Source: Flavobacteriaceae bacterium
GTDB lineage: Bacteria > Bacteroidota > Bacteroidia > Flavobacteriales > Flavobacteriaceae
Direction of reading: 5' to 3'
NCBI GenBank assembly: GCA_030148025.1
Contig: JASBUG010000010.1
Location: 96,809 to 160,808 of the forward strand
DNA length: 64,000 nucleotides
The stretch's first letter is position 1. Every line of letters begins with the position of its first letter. The notes below the pieces were generated by a model, which had not been told where the DNA came from, did not search any database, and was given only the letters and a program-made list of their open reading frames with translations. The position numbers and the translations under genes were made by a program. This document shows, piece after piece, positions 15,710 through 24,600 of this stretch.

Positions 15710-16206
15710 TATAAAGCCTCTAAAGCCAGGTTATAGTTAGGTTCTTCAGTAACTTCCTGCACTTGTTCAGTATGCAAAATAGTACCAGTTTCGTCTAAAA
15801 CAATTATAGTTCTAGATAGCAGCCCTTTTACTGGACCATTTGCAAATTCTAGTTGATAATCTTTTCCAAAACTACCATCGCGAAAATCAGATAGCATCTC
15901 AACATTTTCAATGCCTTCTGCTCCACAGAAGCGTTGTTGTGCAAACGGTAAATCCTTTGATATGCACAGTATTTTCGTGTTGTCTAGTTTTGAAGCTTCT
16001 TCGTTAAACTGTTTTACAGATTTGGCACAAGTTCCTGTGTCTATGCTATGAAATATATTTAATATAAGTTTTGATCCTTTATAATCTTCTAAAGTAACAT
16101 CTGTAAGGTCGGTTTTAGAAAGTTTAAAATCTGGAGCCTTAGTTCCAGGTTTAGGTAATTCACCAATTGTTTGTATAGGGTTTCCGAGTAAGGTAACGTT
16201 TGCCAT
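15709..16206 (-). CDS. tpx: Thiol peroxidase Tpx
   Basis: This 165-residue atypical 2-Cys peroxiredoxin matches the family's usual length. The peroxidatic cysteine is C60 in S-I-D-T-G-T-C-A, and the resolving cysteine is C94 in R-F-C-G-A-E-G. It reduces alkyl and hydrogen peroxides using thioredoxin. The gene is first in the tpx-dgkA-DUF1287 run. A second peroxidase operon with a thioredoxin-like protein lies just upstream, so oxidative-stress functions are grouped here. Confidence 0.95.
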   Translation of the reverse strand: MANVTLLGNPIQTIGELPKPGTKAPDFKLSKTDLTDVTLEDYKGSKLILNIFHSIDTGTCAKSVKQFNEEASKLDNTKILCISKDLPFAQQRFCGAEGIENVEMLSDFRDGSFGKDYQLEFANGPVKGLLSRTIIVLDETGTILHTEQVQEVTEEPNYNLALEAL

Positions 16207-16269
16207 TGTGTTTATTTTAAAGAAATATAAAATTATGAATTATAAGTGTGTTTTTTAAATTTTAGACAA

Positions 16270-16302
16270 AAAAAGAACCACTTGATTAACCAAGTGGTTC
16301 TT
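16270..16302 (-). terminator. Terminator of the peroxiredoxin operon
   Basis: Arms AAGAACCACTTG and CAAGTGGTTCTT pair perfectly around a 6-nt loop. Read leftwards they are followed by a run of T residues, so the hairpin ends the operon whose last gene stops at 16324. Confidence 0.85.
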
Positions 16303-16323
16303 AAATAAAACGTAATCTATTTA

Positions 16324-16581
16324 TTATGTATCAATGGATCCCAAAACGCGTGTCATAAAACTATTTAACGCTTCTTTTTTTGGTGTACCATCTTTGATCA
16401 TTTTTTGTACTTCAATAGCACCATACATATTTGAAATAAGCTCTCCAATTACATCTAATTCTTCATCTTTTAACGAAGGAACTTCAGTTAAAGCTTCCAG
16501 CGTTTCTATTGTTTCAACTAGATAGTCTTCATCATTTTCTTCAATGAACTGTGTGAGATGTTTAATTACTGGTAACTTCAT
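16324..16581 (-). CDS. DUF6952 family small protein
   Basis: This is an acidic 85-residue helical protein beginning M-K-L-P-V-I-K-H-L. Its E-T-L-E-A-L-T-E-V-P-S-L-K-D-E-E-L-D core and the G-E-L-I-S-N-M-Y-G-A-I-E-V segment match what I recall as DUF6952, conserved across Flavobacteriia. It overlaps the thioredoxin-like gene by 20 bp and ends the operon. Constant linkage to peroxiredoxin and thioredoxin suggests a role in the same redox pathway, but it has no cysteine of its own. Function unknown. Confidence 0.75.
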   Translation of the reverse strand: MKLPVIKHLTQFIEENDEDYLVETIETLEALTEVPSLKDEELDVIGELISNMYGAIEVQKMIKDGTPKKEALNSFMTRVLGSIDT

Positions 16582-16873
16582 TTACTAGGTCTTTTAGTAC
16601 TTCAAATTTGTTGGTTTGTACCTGATTTACAAAATTCCCATTTTTAAAAGTAGCAAAGGTTGGCAAATTATTTACGGTTGCCAATTTTCGGCTTTCTGGA
16701 AATTTTTCAGCATCTACTAATACAAAATTAGCAGTATCGTTCTCTAAAGCCAGTTTTTTAAATTTTGGCTTCATTATTCTACAGTTTCCACACCATGTTG
16801 CAGAAAATTGCACAACAACGGTTTCATTACCATCTACAATTTCTTGTAAATTGTCTTGACTTAACTCTTGCAT
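16562..16873 (-). CDS. Thioredoxin-family protein
   Basis: This 103-residue cytosolic thioredoxin fold has the active site W-C-G-N-C (C28 and C31) rather than the common W-C-G-P-C. The cis-proline region N-L-P-T-F is present near residue 72. It probably serves as electron donor for the peroxiredoxin encoded 11 bp upstream. The active-site change from Pro to Asn would be expected to raise the redox potential. The gene overlaps the DUF6952 gene, indicating tight co-expression. Confidence 0.9.
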   Translation of the reverse strand: MQELSQDNLQEIVDGNETVVVQFSATWCGNCRIMKPKFKKLALENDTANFVLVDAEKFPESRKLATVNNLPTFATFKNGNFVNQVQTNKFEVLKDLVNEVTSN

Positions 16874-16884
16874 GGGATAGGTTT

Positions 16885-17523
16885 TTATCGCTTAGCTAAA
16901 TATTCAGAAACACTATCTCTATTCTCTAAAATAGCTTCTTTTCCTTCTTCCCAGTTAGCTGGACAAACTTCACCATGCTTTTGAAAATGTGTATAAGCAT
17001 CAATCATTCTTAGGTATTCAGCTACGTTTCTTCCTACTGGCTCAACATTTACACTTTCATGAAATACTGTTCCTTCTTCATCAATTAAGTATGTTGCTCT
17101 CCATGGTACGTAAGGACCGTCCATTGTGTAAGTATCAGTTTCTTCATCGTACACTTCATTACCAATTTGGTTGATTCCTAATACATCTGATAGGTTTCTG
17201 TTAGTATCAGCTAATAAAGAATAAGTAACACCTTCAATACCTCCTTGATCTTTTGGAGTGTTTAACCAAGCAAAGTGTACTTCTGGAGTATCAACTGAAG
17301 CACCAATTACTATAGTGTTTTTTGCTTCAAAATCTTTTAAAGCATCTTGAAATGCAAAGATCTCTGTTGGACAAACATAAGTGAAGTCTTTTGGATACCA
17401 GAATAACACTACTTTTTTGTTATTCTTCTTTGCTTCTTCTAATACATTTACTTTAAATGTATCTCCCATGTCGTTCATTGCATCAACACTTAGATCTGGG
17501 AATTTTTTACCTACTAATGACAT
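16885..17523 (-). CDS. 2-Cys peroxiredoxin (AhpC/Prx1 type)
   Basis: The start is placed at M-S-L-V-G-K-K-F-P (212 residues), because the longer frame adds 20 residues across a promoter box and no homologue would carry them. The peroxidatic cysteine is C51 in F-T-Y-V-C-P-T-E. The resolving cysteine is in G-E-V-C-P-A-N-W near residue 170. It reduces peroxides in the cytosol. The downstream thioredoxin-like protein is its likely reductant. This gene opens a three-gene operon ended by the terminator at 16270-16302. Confidence 0.95.
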   Translation of the reverse strand: MSLVGKKFPDLSVDAMNDMGDTFKVNVLEEAKKNNKKVVLFWYPKDFTYVCPTEIFAFQDALKDFEAKNTIVIGASVDTPEVHFAWLNTPKDQGGIEGVTYSLLADTNRNLSDVLGINQIGNEVYDEETDTYTMDGPYVPWRATYLIDEEGTVFHESVNVEPVGRNVAEYLRMIDAYTHFQKHGEVCPANWEEGKEAILENRDSVSEYLAKR

Positions 17524-17562
17524 CTGTTTTTTTATTTTTAAGTTTAAAATTTTACTTGATAA

Positions 17563-17570
17563 CAAAGATA
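17563..17570 (-). promoter_or_regulatory. -7 box for peroxiredoxin operon
   Basis: The minus strand reads TATCTTTG (TAnnTTTG), 40 bp upstream of the chosen ATG. It supports the shorter start of the peroxiredoxin. Confidence 0.55.
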
Positions 17571-17665
17571 AAACAGAACACAAAAATGTAATAGAAATTA
17601 GATTATAATTTTTTATCTAATTATAAATCTTATCTATAAATAAAATTGATTGTGATAAAATTAAT

Positions 17666-19129
17666 CTATTTAGAAGTTAATTGCCTTATTTTAATGTTTA
17701 CGGCAGCAAAGAATAGCGTTGTAAACGGACTTAACCAGTTAAAAATAGCATAGCCAAAGTATTCAAAAACACCAACTCCTAAAACACCAGATTGGTAAGC
17801 ACCACAGGTGTTCCAAGGTATAAGAACCGAAGTTACAGTACCAGAGTCTTCAAGTGTTCTACTTAAGTTTTCAGGAGCTAAACCTCTATCTTCGTAAGCT
17901 TTTTTGAACATCTTTCCAGGAATAACAATGGCTAGATATTGATCACTAGCAATGGCGTTTAGTCCTAAACAACTTACCACAGTGCTAGCAAATAAACCAA
18001 AAATAGTGTTTGCAAGTTTTAATAGTTCTTTAGTAATTCTGGCAAGAGCTCCAATAGCATCCATAACTCCACCAAAAACCATAGCACTTATAATTAAGTA
18101 TATAGTCCATAGCATTCCTTTCATACCACCAGCGGTAAATAGTTCGTTAAGTTTTTCATTATCAGTAACGATTTCAGTATCAACAAAAACAGCGTTGATT
18201 ATTGATTTAAGACTAGATGATGAAATAGATTTTAATATTTCAGGTTGAAAAATAAAAGCAAAAACTGCAGCTAAAGTAACACCTGTTCCTAATGCTATTA
18301 GCGGTTTGGTTTTTAAAAGTATTAATGCAATTACCACTCCAGGAACAATAAATAGCCATGGGCTGATATAAAATGTGGTATCTATAGTATTTAAGAGATT
18401 GCTTAGGTCTGCCGTTCCTGTAGTATCACTAGTAAAACTAATAATAGAGAACACTATTAGGGTGATAATAATTGTAGGAACAGTTGTTAAAGACATATAT
18501 CGTATATGCGTAAACAAATCGGTTCCAGCCATTGCCGGAGCTAAATTAGTAGTATCACTAAGAGGAGACATTTTATCACCAAAATACGCACCAGATATAA
18601 CAGCACCAGCGATCATCCCTGTTGAGATACCTAAGGCGCTACCTATACCAATAAGAGCAATACCTACAGTGGCAGAGGTTGTCCATGAGCTTCCAGTTGC
18701 TATTGAAATAAGCGCAGCAATTATTACTGATGCAGGAAGAAAAATTTCTGGACTCAATACTTTTAATCCGTAATATACCATGGCAGGAATGATTCCGCTA
18801 ACCAACCAGGTACCAGCAAGTGCACCTACTAATAAAAGTATCATGATGGGTATAAAAACACTTTTTAGATTTTCCCAGATTTCAGATATCATAATATTAA
18901 TTGAAACTTTATTATAAAAACCAACAATAGATGCTATAATACCTCCAGTAATTAGAATATAATGGTTTGAATATTCCCCTAATAATTCACCATCGGCAAA
19001 AAAGATATTGTAGGCTAACATAGCCATAAGCAACACCACAGGAATAATAGCTTCTATGAAGTTTAATTCTTTGTTTTCAATAATATTTTGACCGTCTGCA
19101 TCAATCTTTGAAATGTTGTTATCCTCCAT
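17666..19129 (-). CDS. nhaC: Na+/H+ antiporter NhaC
   Basis: This 487-residue inner-membrane protein has about 11-12 helices. Characteristic runs are A-T-G-S-S-W-T-T-S-A-T-V-G-I-A, G-A-Y-F-G-D-K-M-S-P-L-S-D-T-T-N-L-A, and near the C-terminus L-E-D-S-G-T-V-T-S-V-L-I-P-W-N-T-C-G-A. It exchanges sodium for protons and fits a marine lifestyle. The protein begins with a polar 25-residue tail. It stands alone, with the peroxiredoxin operon downstream in the same direction. Confidence 0.93.
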   Translation of the reverse strand: MEDNNISKIDADGQNIIENKELNFIEAIIPVVLLMAMLAYNIFFADGELLGEYSNHYILITGGIIASIVGFYNKVSINIMISEIWENLKSVFIPIMILLLVGALAGTWLVSGIIPAMVYYGLKVLSPEIFLPASVIIAALISIATGSSWTTSATVGIALIGIGSALGISTGMIAGAVISGAYFGDKMSPLSDTTNLAPAMAGTDLFTHIRYMSLTTVPTIIITLIVFSIISFTSDTTGTADLSNLLNTIDTTFYISPWLFIVPGVVIALILLKTKPLIALGTGVTLAAVFAFIFQPEILKSISSSSLKSIINAVFVDTEIVTDNEKLNELFTAGGMKGMLWTIYLIISAMVFGGVMDAIGALARITKELLKLANTIFGLFASTVVSCLGLNAIASDQYLAIVIPGKMFKKAYEDRGLAPENLSRTLEDSGTVTSVLIPWNTCGAYQSGVLGVGVFEYFGYAIFNWLSPFTTLFFAAVNIKIRQLTSK

Positions 19130-19328
19130 ATTTAATTTTTTAGAAGCGTAATGTTACGATTTTCATGAATGCTATGCAAATCAATTTAGTTATGCACATT
19201 TCTTCTGTAAGAACTAAATTTTGTTCACATGAATAATGCAAAATTTATTTTACATTAGTAACCACTTCGTTAGTCCGTGTAATTATTTTTATAGAATTAT
19301 CAATAATTTATCAATAAAATAATTCACG

Positions 19329-19336
19329 TACTTTTG
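19329..19336 (+). promoter_or_regulatory. -7 box for DUF457-type hydrolase gene
   Basis: TACTTTTG fits TAnnTTTG and lies only 12 bp before the ATG at 19349, implying a very short leader. Confidence 0.55.
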
Positions 19337-19348
19337 TTTGAGATACTT

Positions 19349-20371
19349 ATGGATTCATTAACTCAAGTTGTATTAGGAGCTGCCTGTGGCGAAGTTGCTT
19401 TAGGTAAAAAAATAGGCAATAAAGCTTTGTTGTTTGGCGCTATTGGTGGCACTATTCCAGATCTTGATGTTATAATTGGAAGTTGGTTCTATGCTAACGA
19501 AATAGACGCTATGGCTTTTCATAGAGGGTTTATGCACTCTTTAGTTTTTGCGTTATTTATTCCGTTAATTATTGGCCCCATAGCTCATTGGTTATACAAT
19601 CGCGGAAAACGATTTGGTACGACTACCCAGATGGATTGGATATGGTTGTTTTTTCTTTCAATCTTTACGCATCCAATTTTAGATAGTTTTACACCTTATG
19701 GTACGCAATTGTTTCTGCCATTTTCAAATTATCGAGTGGCTTTTAATAATATTTCGGTTGTAGATCCCTTTTATACATTACCATTTTTGTTGTGCCTTAT
19801 AATTGCGATGTTTTATAAACGGACTAGCAAAAAGCGAAAAAAAGTTACTTGGGCAGGAATTTATATTAGCTCTTTCTATATGGTGTTAACCTTAGTTAAT
19901 AAGGTGTATATTAATTCGGTGTACAAAAAATCGCTAGATGAAAAGGGTGTTGTTTTTGAACGTTTTCAAACCCAACCTACAATATTTAATAATATACTTT
20001 GGTATGGTATTGCAGAGAATAAAGAACATTATTATGTTGGTTTTTATTCGTTATTCGACACGGCTTCTGGAGTTACTAATTGGCAAAAATTACCCAAAAA
20101 TCATCATTTGATTTCTGATGATAATCATGATTTAAATACACTAGCATGGTTTAGTAATGGCTATTACAACTTAATACCTCAGGAAGAAGCAAATACGTTT
20201 AGGTATAATGATTTGAGGTATCCTTTGCTAAATGAGGATGATCCTAACTCGTCTGTGTTTAGTTTTACTATAAAAAAAGAAGGAGAGCGTTGGAACACTC
20301 TCCCGTTTAATGGTAAACCTCCATCTAGTGAAGATCTAAAAGTATTTTTTGATAGAATAAAAGGACGTTAG
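19349..20371 (+). CDS. Membrane-bound metal-dependent hydrolase (YdjM / DUF457 type)
   Basis: The start is the ATG of M-D-S-L-T-Q; the TTG 15 bp earlier falls inside the promoter box. The product is 340 residues. The N-terminal half matches the YdjM family: G-G-T-I-P-D-L-D-V at about 37-45, then F-H-R-G-F-M-H-S and T-H-P-I-L-D-S-F-T-P-Y-G-T-Q. These supply His and Asp metal ligands between four to five membrane helices. A C-terminal extra-membrane domain of about 160 residues follows. In E. coli ydjM is an SOS gene, but no LexA box was sought here. The substrate is unknown. Its stop overlaps the next, converging stop by 4 bp. Confidence 0.88.
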   Translation: MDSLTQVVLGAACGEVALGKKIGNKALLFGAIGGTIPDLDVIIGSWFYANEIDAMAFHRGFMHSLVFALFIPLIIGPIAHWLYNRGKRFGTTTQMDWIWLFFLSIFTHPILDSFTPYGTQLFLPFSNYRVAFNNISVVDPFYTLPFLLCLIIAMFYKRTSKKRKKVTWAGIYISSFYMVLTLVNKVYINSVYKKSLDEKGVVFERFQTQPTIFNNILWYGIAENKEHYYVGFYSLFDTASGVTNWQKLPKNHHLISDDNHDLNTLAWFSNGYYNLIPQEEANTFRYNDLRYPLLNEDDPNSSVFSFTIKKEGERWNTLPFNGKPPSSEDLKVFFDRIKGR

Positions 20372-21582
20372 ACCAATTCTGGTTGTAGAATATTTAATTC
20401 TACCATACATTCTTTCATCATGTTGTATGTGCGTTCTATATCTTCATCCAGACCAATAGAAAATCTAATAAGCCCATCGCTTAGTCCCATTTCAGCTTGT
20501 TCTTCTTCTGGGATTTCAGATGATGTTGATGTACCTGGAGCACTAAAAAGTGTTTTATAAAATCCTAAACTTACTGCAAGGTATCCTAAATTACGCTCTT
20601 GCATAAGCTCCATTAATTCGTTGGCTTTTTCTAAGGAACCTACATCTATAGTTAACATGCCTCCAAAACCATAATTATCATTCATCATGCTCTTAAATAG
20701 CTCGTGTGAAGGGTGTGAAGCTAAACCTGGATATACAGTTTTTAAACCGTCATTTTCAAATTTTTCAGCAAGATAATGGGCATTCTTACTGTGCTGTTTC
20801 ATACGAATGTGAAGGGTTCTCATATTCTTTAAAACAGATGCAGATCTTAAGCTATCCATTGTAGAACCTAAAAGCATTGATGCGCCATCATTTACATTTC
20901 TTAAAGCATCGATAAATTCTTGAGTACCACAAACAACGCCACCAACCGTATCGCTAGATCCGTTTATGAATTTAGTTAAACTATGTACTACAATATCTGC
21001 TCCAAGTTTTGCTGGAGAAATAGATAGTGGCGAGAAGGTATTATCTACAACTAATTTTAAATTATATTGTTTTGCAAGCTTTGATAAACCAGCAATATCT
21101 GCAACTTCTAGTAACGGATTACTAACAGACTCGCAGTAAAGTACCTTAGTGTTTTTGGTAATTGCAGCCTCAACTACATCAAGCTTTGTGATGTCAACAA
21201 AAGAGGTGGCAATGTTTAATCTAGGGGTGAAATTCTTTAAAAATGCATAGGTTCCTCCATAAATGGTTCTACTAGAAACAATGTGATCACCAGATTGACA
21301 AAGCTGTAATAACACAGGCGTGATTGCTCCCATACCAGAAGCCGAAACGTTAGCTGTTTCAGTACCTTCCATAGCTGCTAAAGCTTCCCCTAAATAAAGG
21401 TTAGAAGGCGATGTATGACGAGAATATAAATAGCAGCCATCTGCATTTCCTTCAAAAGTGTCGAACATTGTTTTTGCAGATAGAAAGGTGTAGGTTGAAG
21501 AGTCTGAAATAGAAGGGTTTACGCCTCCAAATTCACCAAAATATTGTAAATCCTGTATGTTGTTTGCTGGTTTAAATGACAT
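20368..21582 (-). CDS. Cys/Met-metabolism PLP enzyme (cystathionine gamma-synthase / methionine gamma-lyase family)
   Basis: This 404-residue fold-type I PLP enzyme has N-terminal Y-L-Y-S-R-H-T-S-P-S-N, where the tyrosine and arginine bind the neighbouring subunit's PLP phosphate. G-M-G-A-I follows near residue 84, with V-V-D-N-T-F-S-P and the Schiff-base lysine in V-H-S-L-T-K-F-I-N-G-S-S-D. It may transfer sulfur to homoserine esters or eliminate methanethiol from methionine; sequence alone does not decide. It is transcribed divergently from an Lrp regulator, which probably controls it in response to an amino acid. Confidence 0.9.
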   Translation of the reverse strand: MSFKPANNIQDLQYFGEFGGVNPSISDSSTYTFLSAKTMFDTFEGNADGCYLYSRHTSPSNLYLGEALAAMEGTETANVSASGMGAITPVLLQLCQSGDHIVSSRTIYGGTYAFLKNFTPRLNIATSFVDITKLDVVEAAITKNTKVLYCESVSNPLLEVADIAGLSKLAKQYNLKLVVDNTFSPLSISPAKLGADIVVHSLTKFINGSSDTVGGVVCGTQEFIDALRNVNDGASMLLGSTMDSLRSASVLKNMRTLHIRMKQHSKNAHYLAEKFENDGLKTVYPGLASHPSHELFKSMMNDNYGFGGMLTIDVGSLEKANELMELMQERNLGYLAVSLGFYKTLFSAPGTSTSSEIPEEEQAEMGLSDGLIRFSIGLDEDIERTYNMMKECMVELNILQPELV

Positions 21583-21747
21583 CGTTATAGTTTTTAAGTA
21601 ATATTATTGTTCAAAGTTCCGTTAAATCCGATTAAAAATCAATAGATATCTTTATGATTAGAAAATAAATCTATGATTTTTGCTATTATTTGAATATTAA
21701 TAAGTAAATTTAGAATTGCTATTATCAACACCAAAAAAACTACGATT
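21583..21747. promoter_or_regulatory. Divergent intergenic region, likely Lrp-controlled
   Basis: This 165-bp AT-rich gap lies between the PLP enzyme and Lrp genes. It contains imperfect repeats around 21638-21660 (AATCAATAGATATCTTTATGATT) and 21670-21697, of the loose type that Lrp/AsnC proteins bind. No consensus box is clear. The assignment rests mainly on context. Confidence 0.35.
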
Positions 21748-22206
21748 ATGAAATTTGATGCTATCGATAAGAATCTTTTAGAATTATTACAAGAGGACAG
21801 TAAGCAAACCAATAAAGAACTGTCTAATAAGTTAATTTTATCTGTAACCGCTGTATATGAACGCATTAAAAAGCTTGAAAAAGCAGGCGTTATTAAAAAG
21901 TATGTTGCGTTAGTAGATAAAGAAAAAGTGCATAAACCATTTGTGGTATTCTGTAATATTAAACTAATTCAGCATACTCAGGAATATGTTGTAAAGTTTG
22001 AAAAGGAAGTCGCTAATTTAAGTGAAGTGGTAGAATGTTACCACATAAGTGGCGATTACGATTATTTATTAAAAGTACTCGTTGAAGATATGCAGGCGTA
22101 TAGAGACTTTATGGTTAAAAAATTAACAACTATTAGTCATATTGGGAGTACTCATAGTGCGTTTATGATCAACGAGGTAAAGTATACAACGGCAATTAAT
22201 GTTTAA
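21748..22206 (+). CDS. Lrp/AsnC-family transcriptional regulator
   Basis: This 152-residue protein has an N-terminal HTH (D-x-I-D-K-N-L-L-E-L-L-Q-E-D, then L-S-N-K-L-I-L-S-V-T-A-V-Y-E-R-I-K-K-L) and a C-terminal RAM ligand domain with the G-D-Y-D-Y-L-L-K-V turn at about residues 107-115. Such regulators sense amino acids as dimers or octamers. Its divergent neighbour is a methionine or cysteine enzyme, its most likely target. The gene overlaps the following CPBP gene by 8 bp. Confidence 0.93.
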   Translation: MKFDAIDKNLLELLQEDSKQTNKELSNKLILSVTAVYERIKKLEKAGVIKKYVALVDKEKVHKPFVVFCNIKLIQHTQEYVVKFEKEVANLSEVVECYHISGDYDYLLKVLVEDMQAYRDFMVKKLTTISHIGSTHSAFMINEVKYTTAINV

Positions 22207-22837
22207 ATTAATAGAAACAACATCTTTTAAAATAGTTGAATTAATAACATTATTTATAGTGTTACCAGTTAGTTTTATTTTTGAATATTCTGGCTGGACA
22301 AAAGTAATTTTAAGCTTACTGGCTTTTGTTTACATTGTTTTTGTATTGTTAAAGGTTTACAATAATAAGTTTAAGTTAGCGCCCAATTTGAACTGGAAAC
22401 TTTTCTGGAAAGAGACTTTTGTGAAGTTAGCTGTTATTATTGTAATAACAACAATCTATGTTTTTTTTGTAGATAGAGACAATTTGTTTGGGGTGCTTTT
22501 TAATAAACCATTGTTGTGGCTTATTATTTTATTTGTTTACAGTATTACGTCTGTATATCCACAAGAGTTAATTTACAGAACATTTTTTTTCCAGCGTTAT
22601 GAGGCTTTATTTAAAAGTAAAACAACATTTATTGCTGTAAATGCTGTTATTTTTTCTTTAGCACATCTATTATTCTGGAATGTTTTGGTATTGTTTTTAA
22701 CCTTAGTTGGAGGCGTATTCTTTGCATTATCCTATTACAAAACAAGATCTACACTTTTGGTATCAATAGAGCATGCTATTTATGGATGTTGGCTTTTTAC
22801 AGTAGGAATGGGTAATATGCTAGGATTCCCTTCATAG
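22199..22837 (+). CDS. CPBP-family membrane metalloprotease-like protein (altered motif 1)
   Basis: This 212-residue protein has about six membrane helices. The CPBP/Rce1 motifs are partly present: motif 1 reads Q-E-L-I-Y-R rather than E-E-x-x-x-R, motif 2 is F-S-L-A-H, and motif 3 is the E-H-A-I-Y-G histidine. The missing first glutamate may affect catalysis. Bacterial relatives include bacteriocin-immunity proteins and possible prenyl-protein proteases, but the substrate here is unknown. It is translationally coupled to the Lrp gene, which is an unusual partner. Confidence 0.82.
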   Translation: MFKLIETTSFKIVELITLFIVLPVSFIFEYSGWTKVILSLLAFVYIVFVLLKVYNNKFKLAPNLNWKLFWKETFVKLAVIIVITTIYVFFVDRDNLFGVLFNKPLLWLIILFVYSITSVYPQELIYRTFFFQRYEALFKSKTTFIAVNAVIFSLAHLLFWNVLVLFLTLVGGVFFALSYYKTRSTLLVSIEHAIYGCWLFTVGMGNMLGFPS

Positions 22838-22845
22838 ATATGTTT

Positions 22846-24081
22846 CTAGTACCAGCGTTTCTTTTTCTTTTTTGAAGCGACAGATTTACGTCCTTTTTTG
22901 TATTTACTGCCTTTCTTTTTATGTATTTCTGGTTTTGCTTTTGGATCTAGAGGATAAGGATGATCCTCTACTATTGTAATAACGCCCTCCATTAAACTTT
23001 GAATAGCTTTAGCATACGGTTTTTCATCAGCTGAGCAAAACGAATAAGAAGCACCCAGGTTACCAGCCCTTCCTGTTCTACCTATTCTATGTACGTAGGT
23101 TTCAGCGATGTTTGGAAGATCAAAATTTATCACAGCATCTAACTTATCAATATCGATTCCTCTGGCAGCAACATCGGTAGCAATAAGAATGTTTACCTCT
23201 TTATTTTTAAACCTGTTTAAGGCTGTTTGTCTTGCTGTTTGCGATTTATCGCCATGAATACTATCTACTTTATAGTTGTTTTTTAATAAGGTTTTTTCAA
23301 GCTTATCTACACCAAATTTAGTACGTCTGAAAATAATGATATGCCCTTTTACAGTATTGCGTAATAGGTGCAAACACAATTCATTTTTCTTAGGTTTTGG
23401 AACATAATAGAGTTGTTGTTCAATGCTATTATTTTGGGTGTAAGGCTTAGAAATTTCAATTCTTTTTGGAGCATTTAAAATTTCATTGGCAAGTTGCTCA
23501 ATGCTTGGTGGAATTGTAGCAGAAAATAATAAGGATTGTTTGGTTTTAGGGCAAAGACGTTCAATTTTTTTGACATCATCTATAAAGCCCATGCTTAGCA
23601 TAAGATCTGCTTCATCCAAAACAAATGTTTCTACATAATCTAGATTTACCAGATCCTGTTTATGTAAATCAAGCAAGCGTCCAGGAGTAGCTACCAAAAT
23701 ATCGATTCCTTTTTTAAGAATATCTTTTTGAGGCTCAATAGAGGTTCCTCCAAAAACTACCGATGTTCTTAAATTGCTATACTTAGAGTAGATCTTAAAA
23801 TTATTTGAAATTTGAACAGCAAGTTCCCTGGTAGGACTTAGAACCAAAGCTTTTATTTGCTTCCTTTTTTTAGAGTGATCTACCGTTTTTATCAATACAT
23901 CTATAATTGGTAAGGCAAAAGAAGCTGTTTTACCTGTACCAGTTTCTGCCGAAACAATAACATCATTTCCATCAATAACTGTCGGAATTGTTTTTTCTTG
24001 AACAGGAGTAGGGTTAGTATAATCTAGTTCAACTAGTTTTTTTAGTATAGATTTCTCTAAATTAAGTTCAGCAAATGTCAT
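22846..24081 (-). CDS. DEAD-box RNA helicase
   Basis: This 411-residue protein carries all major motifs: Q motif T-P-V-Q, A-E-T-G-T-G-K-T (motif I), P-T-R-E-L (Ia), D-E-A-D (II), S-A-T (III), A-R-G-I-D (V) and H-R-I-G-R-T-G-R (VI). The tail is a short lysine-rich extension (K-K-G-S-K-Y-K-K-G-R-K) ending in R-W-Y, suited to RNA binding. It probably remodels mRNA or ribosomal RNA, as in cold adaptation. A second DEAD-box helicase lies at 59622-60980. The ywbE gene is just upstream and perhaps co-transcribed. Confidence 0.95.
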   Translation of the reverse strand: MTFAELNLEKSILKKLVELDYTNPTPVQEKTIPTVIDGNDVIVSAETGTGKTASFALPIIDVLIKTVDHSKKRKQIKALVLSPTRELAVQISNNFKIYSKYSNLRTSVVFGGTSIEPQKDILKKGIDILVATPGRLLDLHKQDLVNLDYVETFVLDEADLMLSMGFIDDVKKIERLCPKTKQSLLFSATIPPSIEQLANEILNAPKRIEISKPYTQNNSIEQQLYYVPKPKKNELCLHLLRNTVKGHIIIFRRTKFGVDKLEKTLLKNNYKVDSIHGDKSQTARQTALNRFKNKEVNILIATDVAARGIDIDKLDAVINFDLPNIAETYVHRIGRTGRAGNLGASYSFCSADEKPYAKAIQSLMEGVITIVEDHPYPLDPKAKPEIHKKKGSKYKKGRKSVASKKKKKRWY

Positions 24082-24098
24082 GTTAATATGTCATAAGA

Positions 24099-24302
24099 TT
24101 AAACGTCTAAAACATGTTTTACACGACCAATTTCTCCCGACTCGAGTTGTACTTTAATACCGTGAGGATGTGTTGACGATTTTGTAAGTATTCTATTTAT
24201 AACACCTATGGTAAGCTTACCAGTACGCTGATCTTGTTTTTTAACGATCTCTACTTTCTTACCAATTTGGATGTGTTTTCGGTGTTTACCATCCAATACC
24301 AT
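24099..24302 (-). CDS. ywbE: YwbE family protein
   Basis: This basic 67-residue protein has the pattern of YwbE (DUF2196): H-I-Q-I-G-K-K-V-E-I-V-K-K-Q-D-Q-R-T-G-K-L-T near residues 10-31, then H-P-H-G-I-K-V-Q-L-E-S-G-E-I-G-R-V. It is a small beta-barrel type protein. The family is widespread but uncharacterised. Closeness to a DEAD-box helicase gene, 17 bp away, hints at an RNA-linked role, which is inference only. Confidence 0.88.
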   Translation of the reverse strand: MVLDGKHRKHIQIGKKVEIVKKQDQRTGKLTIGVINRILTKSSTHPHGIKVQLESGEIGRVKHVLDV

Positions 24303-24330
24303 AAATGCATTTATTGAAGTTACAGCGGTT

Positions 24331-24534
24331 TTAAGAAACTTTATCTAGACTTTTCCCATTTTTATACTCACCTAGAACTATTACGTCTTTGGTTTTTTCG
24401 TATTCTTTAATGGCAAATTCCATTTGTCGTCTATTATCTCTTCTTATTTTTATACCTGTTTTTGACCCTCTATTTCTTATCTCAATATAGAATCCGTCTC
24501 TTAAATCTAAAGGTTTTGTTGGAGGTCTTCCCAT
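24331..24534 (-). CDS. Conserved small basic protein
   Basis: This 67-residue protein begins M-G-R-P-P-T-K-P-L-D-L-R-D-G-F-Y-I-E-I-R-N-R-G-S. It is rich in Arg and Lys and has no membrane helix or cysteine. The pattern of short strands and a central helix (M-E-F-A-I-K-E-Y-E) suggests a compact fold, perhaps nucleic-acid binding. I do not recognise a named family. It lies 28 bp upstream of ywbE in the same direction and has a promoter box at 24601-24608, which supports it being real. Confidence 0.65.
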   Translation of the reverse strand: MGRPPTKPLDLRDGFYIEIRNRGSKTGIKIRRDNRRQMEFAIKEYEKTKDVIVLGEYKNGKSLDKVS

Positions 24535-24600
24535 AATCTCTATATACTTTTATAAACTGCTGATTATATATTTGATGCTGTAAACATAAAATCAAGCAAG

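Noticed and set aside
18375..18773. 132-residue frame opposite nhaC
   Set aside because: It lies wholly antisense to a well-supported membrane protein gene and mirrors its hydrophobic codons.
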